Assembly (NCBI GenBank): GCA_008360975.2
Contig: CM039183.1
Span: 81,752,350-81,816,349, forward strand
Direction: 5' to 3'
Source: Lichenostomus cassidix
Taxonomy: Eukaryota > Chordata > Aves > Passeriformes > Meliphagidae
Length of the DNA stretch: 64,000 bases
The position numbers were made by a program, and so were the translations under genes. This document shows, in pieces, positions 54,401 through 57,400 of this stretch (the first letter of the stretch is position 1; each line of letters starts with the position of its first letter). Below the pieces are notes generated by a model. The model was not told where the DNA came from. It saw only the letters and a list, made by a program, of their open reading frames with translations, and searched no databases.

Positions 54401-57400
54401 GAAATTCCCCCTACCCCTCCCTTCCTGGGGTTAGTTTTACTCCCAATTTTCTCTGTCTCCTCACCCTGGGCACCACAGGGGTACAGAGAACCAGGGCTGT
54501 GGTCAGTTCATGACATGTTGTCTCTGCTGCTCCTTTTTCCCCAGGGGGAGTGGTCTTCAAACTCTTCCCCTGCACCAGTGTGGGGTCCCTACCATGGGAG
54601 ACAGTCCTCCACAAACTTCTCAACATAGGTCCTTCCCATGGGCTGCAGTTCTTCATGAACTGCTCCAGTGTGGGTCACAGAATCATAGAATAGTTGGGTT
54701 GGAAGGGACCTCTGGAGATCATCCAGCCCAATGCCCCTGCCAAGGCAGGGTTGCATAGAGCAGGTTACACAGGAGCACATCCAGGTAGGTTTTGAATTTC
54801 TTCAGAGAAGGAGACTCCACAACCTCCCTGGGCAGCCTGTTCTAGTACTCTGCCACCCTCAACATAAAGAGGTGAAGCTTCTTGTGTTTTAGGTTATGAA
54901 CTCTTCTCCTTTTCTGTTGCTGGGCAGCCCTGAAAAGAGTCTGGCACCATCCTCTTGACGCCCACCCTTGAGATATTTATGTGCATTCATGAGATCTCCC
55001 CTCAGTCTTCTCCAGACTAAACAGGCTGCCCTTCCTCAGTTGCTCCTCAGAAGAGAGCTGCTCCAGACCCCTCATTATCTTCATGCCCTGCTGCTTGACC
55101 CTTCCCAGTAGCTCCTAGTCTTTCTTGTGCTGAGGAACCCAACCTGGATACACGACATGATCTGTGGTCTCACTAGGGCCGAGTAGAGGGGGACAATCAG
55201 TTCCCTCAACCTGCTGGCCACACTTCCTGATGCAACCCAGGATACCATTGGCCCCCAGTCACTACCACGATTGCTTGGCCAGTGGCAGGTCCATCTTGGA
55301 ACCAGATGGCACTGACTCTGTTGGACACAGGGGAAGCTTCTGGCAGCTTCTCATAGAAATCACCCTTGTAGCTCCCCCATTACCAAAACCTTGCCACGCA
55401 AGCCCAATACAAGTTGCCATCTTATTTAAGGTACATTGGAAGAAATGGTCATATTAAAAAGTTAGATTTCATAATAACTGAACATAGTTTAAGGGAGCAA
55501 GTTACTTTTCAAAACTTTGAAGTGAGTATTGTATTTTATAGTAGTATAACAAGAAAAGAGTAACAGTCACTGTTGTAGGATTTCAACATTAAGAAGAAGT
55601 AGAATGATGCCTAATGTGAACTTCAGGGCACAACAAATCTCTTATTTACCACTGGAATAGGAGTGCTAAAGATGTACAGCTATAGTGTGTGAGGCTGTTT
55701 TAAAATTATTTAAATAAAACTCAGTTGTTTACTCAAGTGCAATCCTTCTATGGCAAAAAAAAAGAAATTCTCAGGCCTGTCATGTGCAACTGCATGTTCC
55801 CTAACTGCCTCATCTGCTGGCTCCTGAGGAGTCACATAAATATGCAGTTATTTCTTGTGAATCTGACAGCTATTATGCAGCTTGACTCATGCCTTAAATA
55901 TTCATGGAAAGACTGTGTCATTGTCTTCCTTTCCTCTTATGAATTATACTCTGAAAATATTTGGGGTTCATCTGTCATTCCATGCAATTTGTCACAGTAG
56001 AAATACCCTACTAAAAGTGACAAGTAAAGATTTTGACATTACATCTACTGCAGCTCAGGACACAGTATGACAAATATAACAAAAATTGTCTCATAATTAA
56101 TAATAGCACAGACTTCTTGGTAATAAAACTTTCTGAAGTATACATATGTTCATAACCTGTTAGGCTTAGTAGTTTTGAATTATGTGTTGTTTGATGTCTT
56201 TCAGCTTGTCCACTTATTTACTTGGAGGGATACACTTCACCTGGTAAGTAACTGTCTAATGTTTTGGCATAGGTTCATTTGTGTCTTTTACAGCTCTACA
56301 GTGTTCCTGTTTTTTATTTTCTCTCCGGACTTAAAGGTTTCAAGATGCTGGAATCCTATAACCTAACAGAGAAACATTTTGCTTCCGTACAAGGCGTTTC
56401 ACTGGAATCAGGCTCTTTCCCAAGCTATGTAGCATATAGACTCCACAAAAATGCCTTTATCAGCCAGCCAATACGGTGAGTAAACCTAAGGATTCATATT
56501 TAGGGTGACCAGATGATGAGGGATTAACAGAGTTTATAGATGCTAGCATTTGTGTTTTATGGAAGATGCATTAATTTAATGCTCTTTTTACTGACAATCA
56601 GGAAATATACTCAGAAGGATATCTATCATTATTTTCATTAAATGCTAATCTATTTCTTCCACTGCAATCACAGTTCACTATTAATCTAGCTGCTAATTTT
56701 TCTTTGCGATTATCCTTCTTAACCATTCAAGTTGCAGATAATTTGCAGTTTATACTTAGGAAGTTGAACAACAATTTCCTTAGTACAATGAATTCCACGT
56801 TGCTGTACATAAATGGTTTCAATATGGACGGATTAGCATCACTTTTTTCAGAAGCATAATTCTTACTGCAGTAGGCAACACACTGATGCCATTGACTTAG
56901 GGTAGTTCTCCTCTTCTTGACTTGCCTTATTTGGCAAACGGAGCAGAGCCTTCAAGGGCCTGCTGGAGCAGGCCTGTGGTCTTGGAGCTTGGTTATGGAT
57001 GGGTAATAGATGGTCACTCTTGCCAACATTTTTTCCCAAAGACAAAAATTACTTAGTTAGCAGTTAGTTTTACTAAGACTGGAATGTTTCTCTCTCTTAT
57101 TATATTTTTTTCATTTGTTTCTCTCCCATCTATTTAAATATTTTTCAAAAAAGGTTATTCTGGGTTAGTGGAGATGCCTAAAAATAGCCCATTGTTCTTA
57201 TTAAGTTTAAGAAAATTTAGTCTTCTTTTCAGAGAAGCCTTTGAAATCTTCTGCAATCCTGCCAGATTGGGTGAACATCAGATCTCAAGCACAGGAGCTG
57301 AGATTTTATGAAGAAATAATTTCTTTTTGCCAGCCTTTTGAGATCATAACTTTAAAAGTGAAAGATGTGAGGATTTTTTAGTTCATTGGCGTGCTGTTAA

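Larger units (their letters stand above)
54100..56204 (+). other. COL12A1: Intron between VWA4 and the TSPN linker
   Basis: A 2.1-kb intron, more than half occupied by an antisense LTR that starts about 65 bp after the donor and is itself interrupted by a CR1 copy. The part after 55415 is ordinary AT-rich sequence. Confidence 0.85.

Noticed and set aside
54392..54780. Overlapping open frames on both strands in the VWA4-TSPN intron
   Set aside because: They lie in LTR and CR1 sequence and show no retroviral or LINE protein motif.
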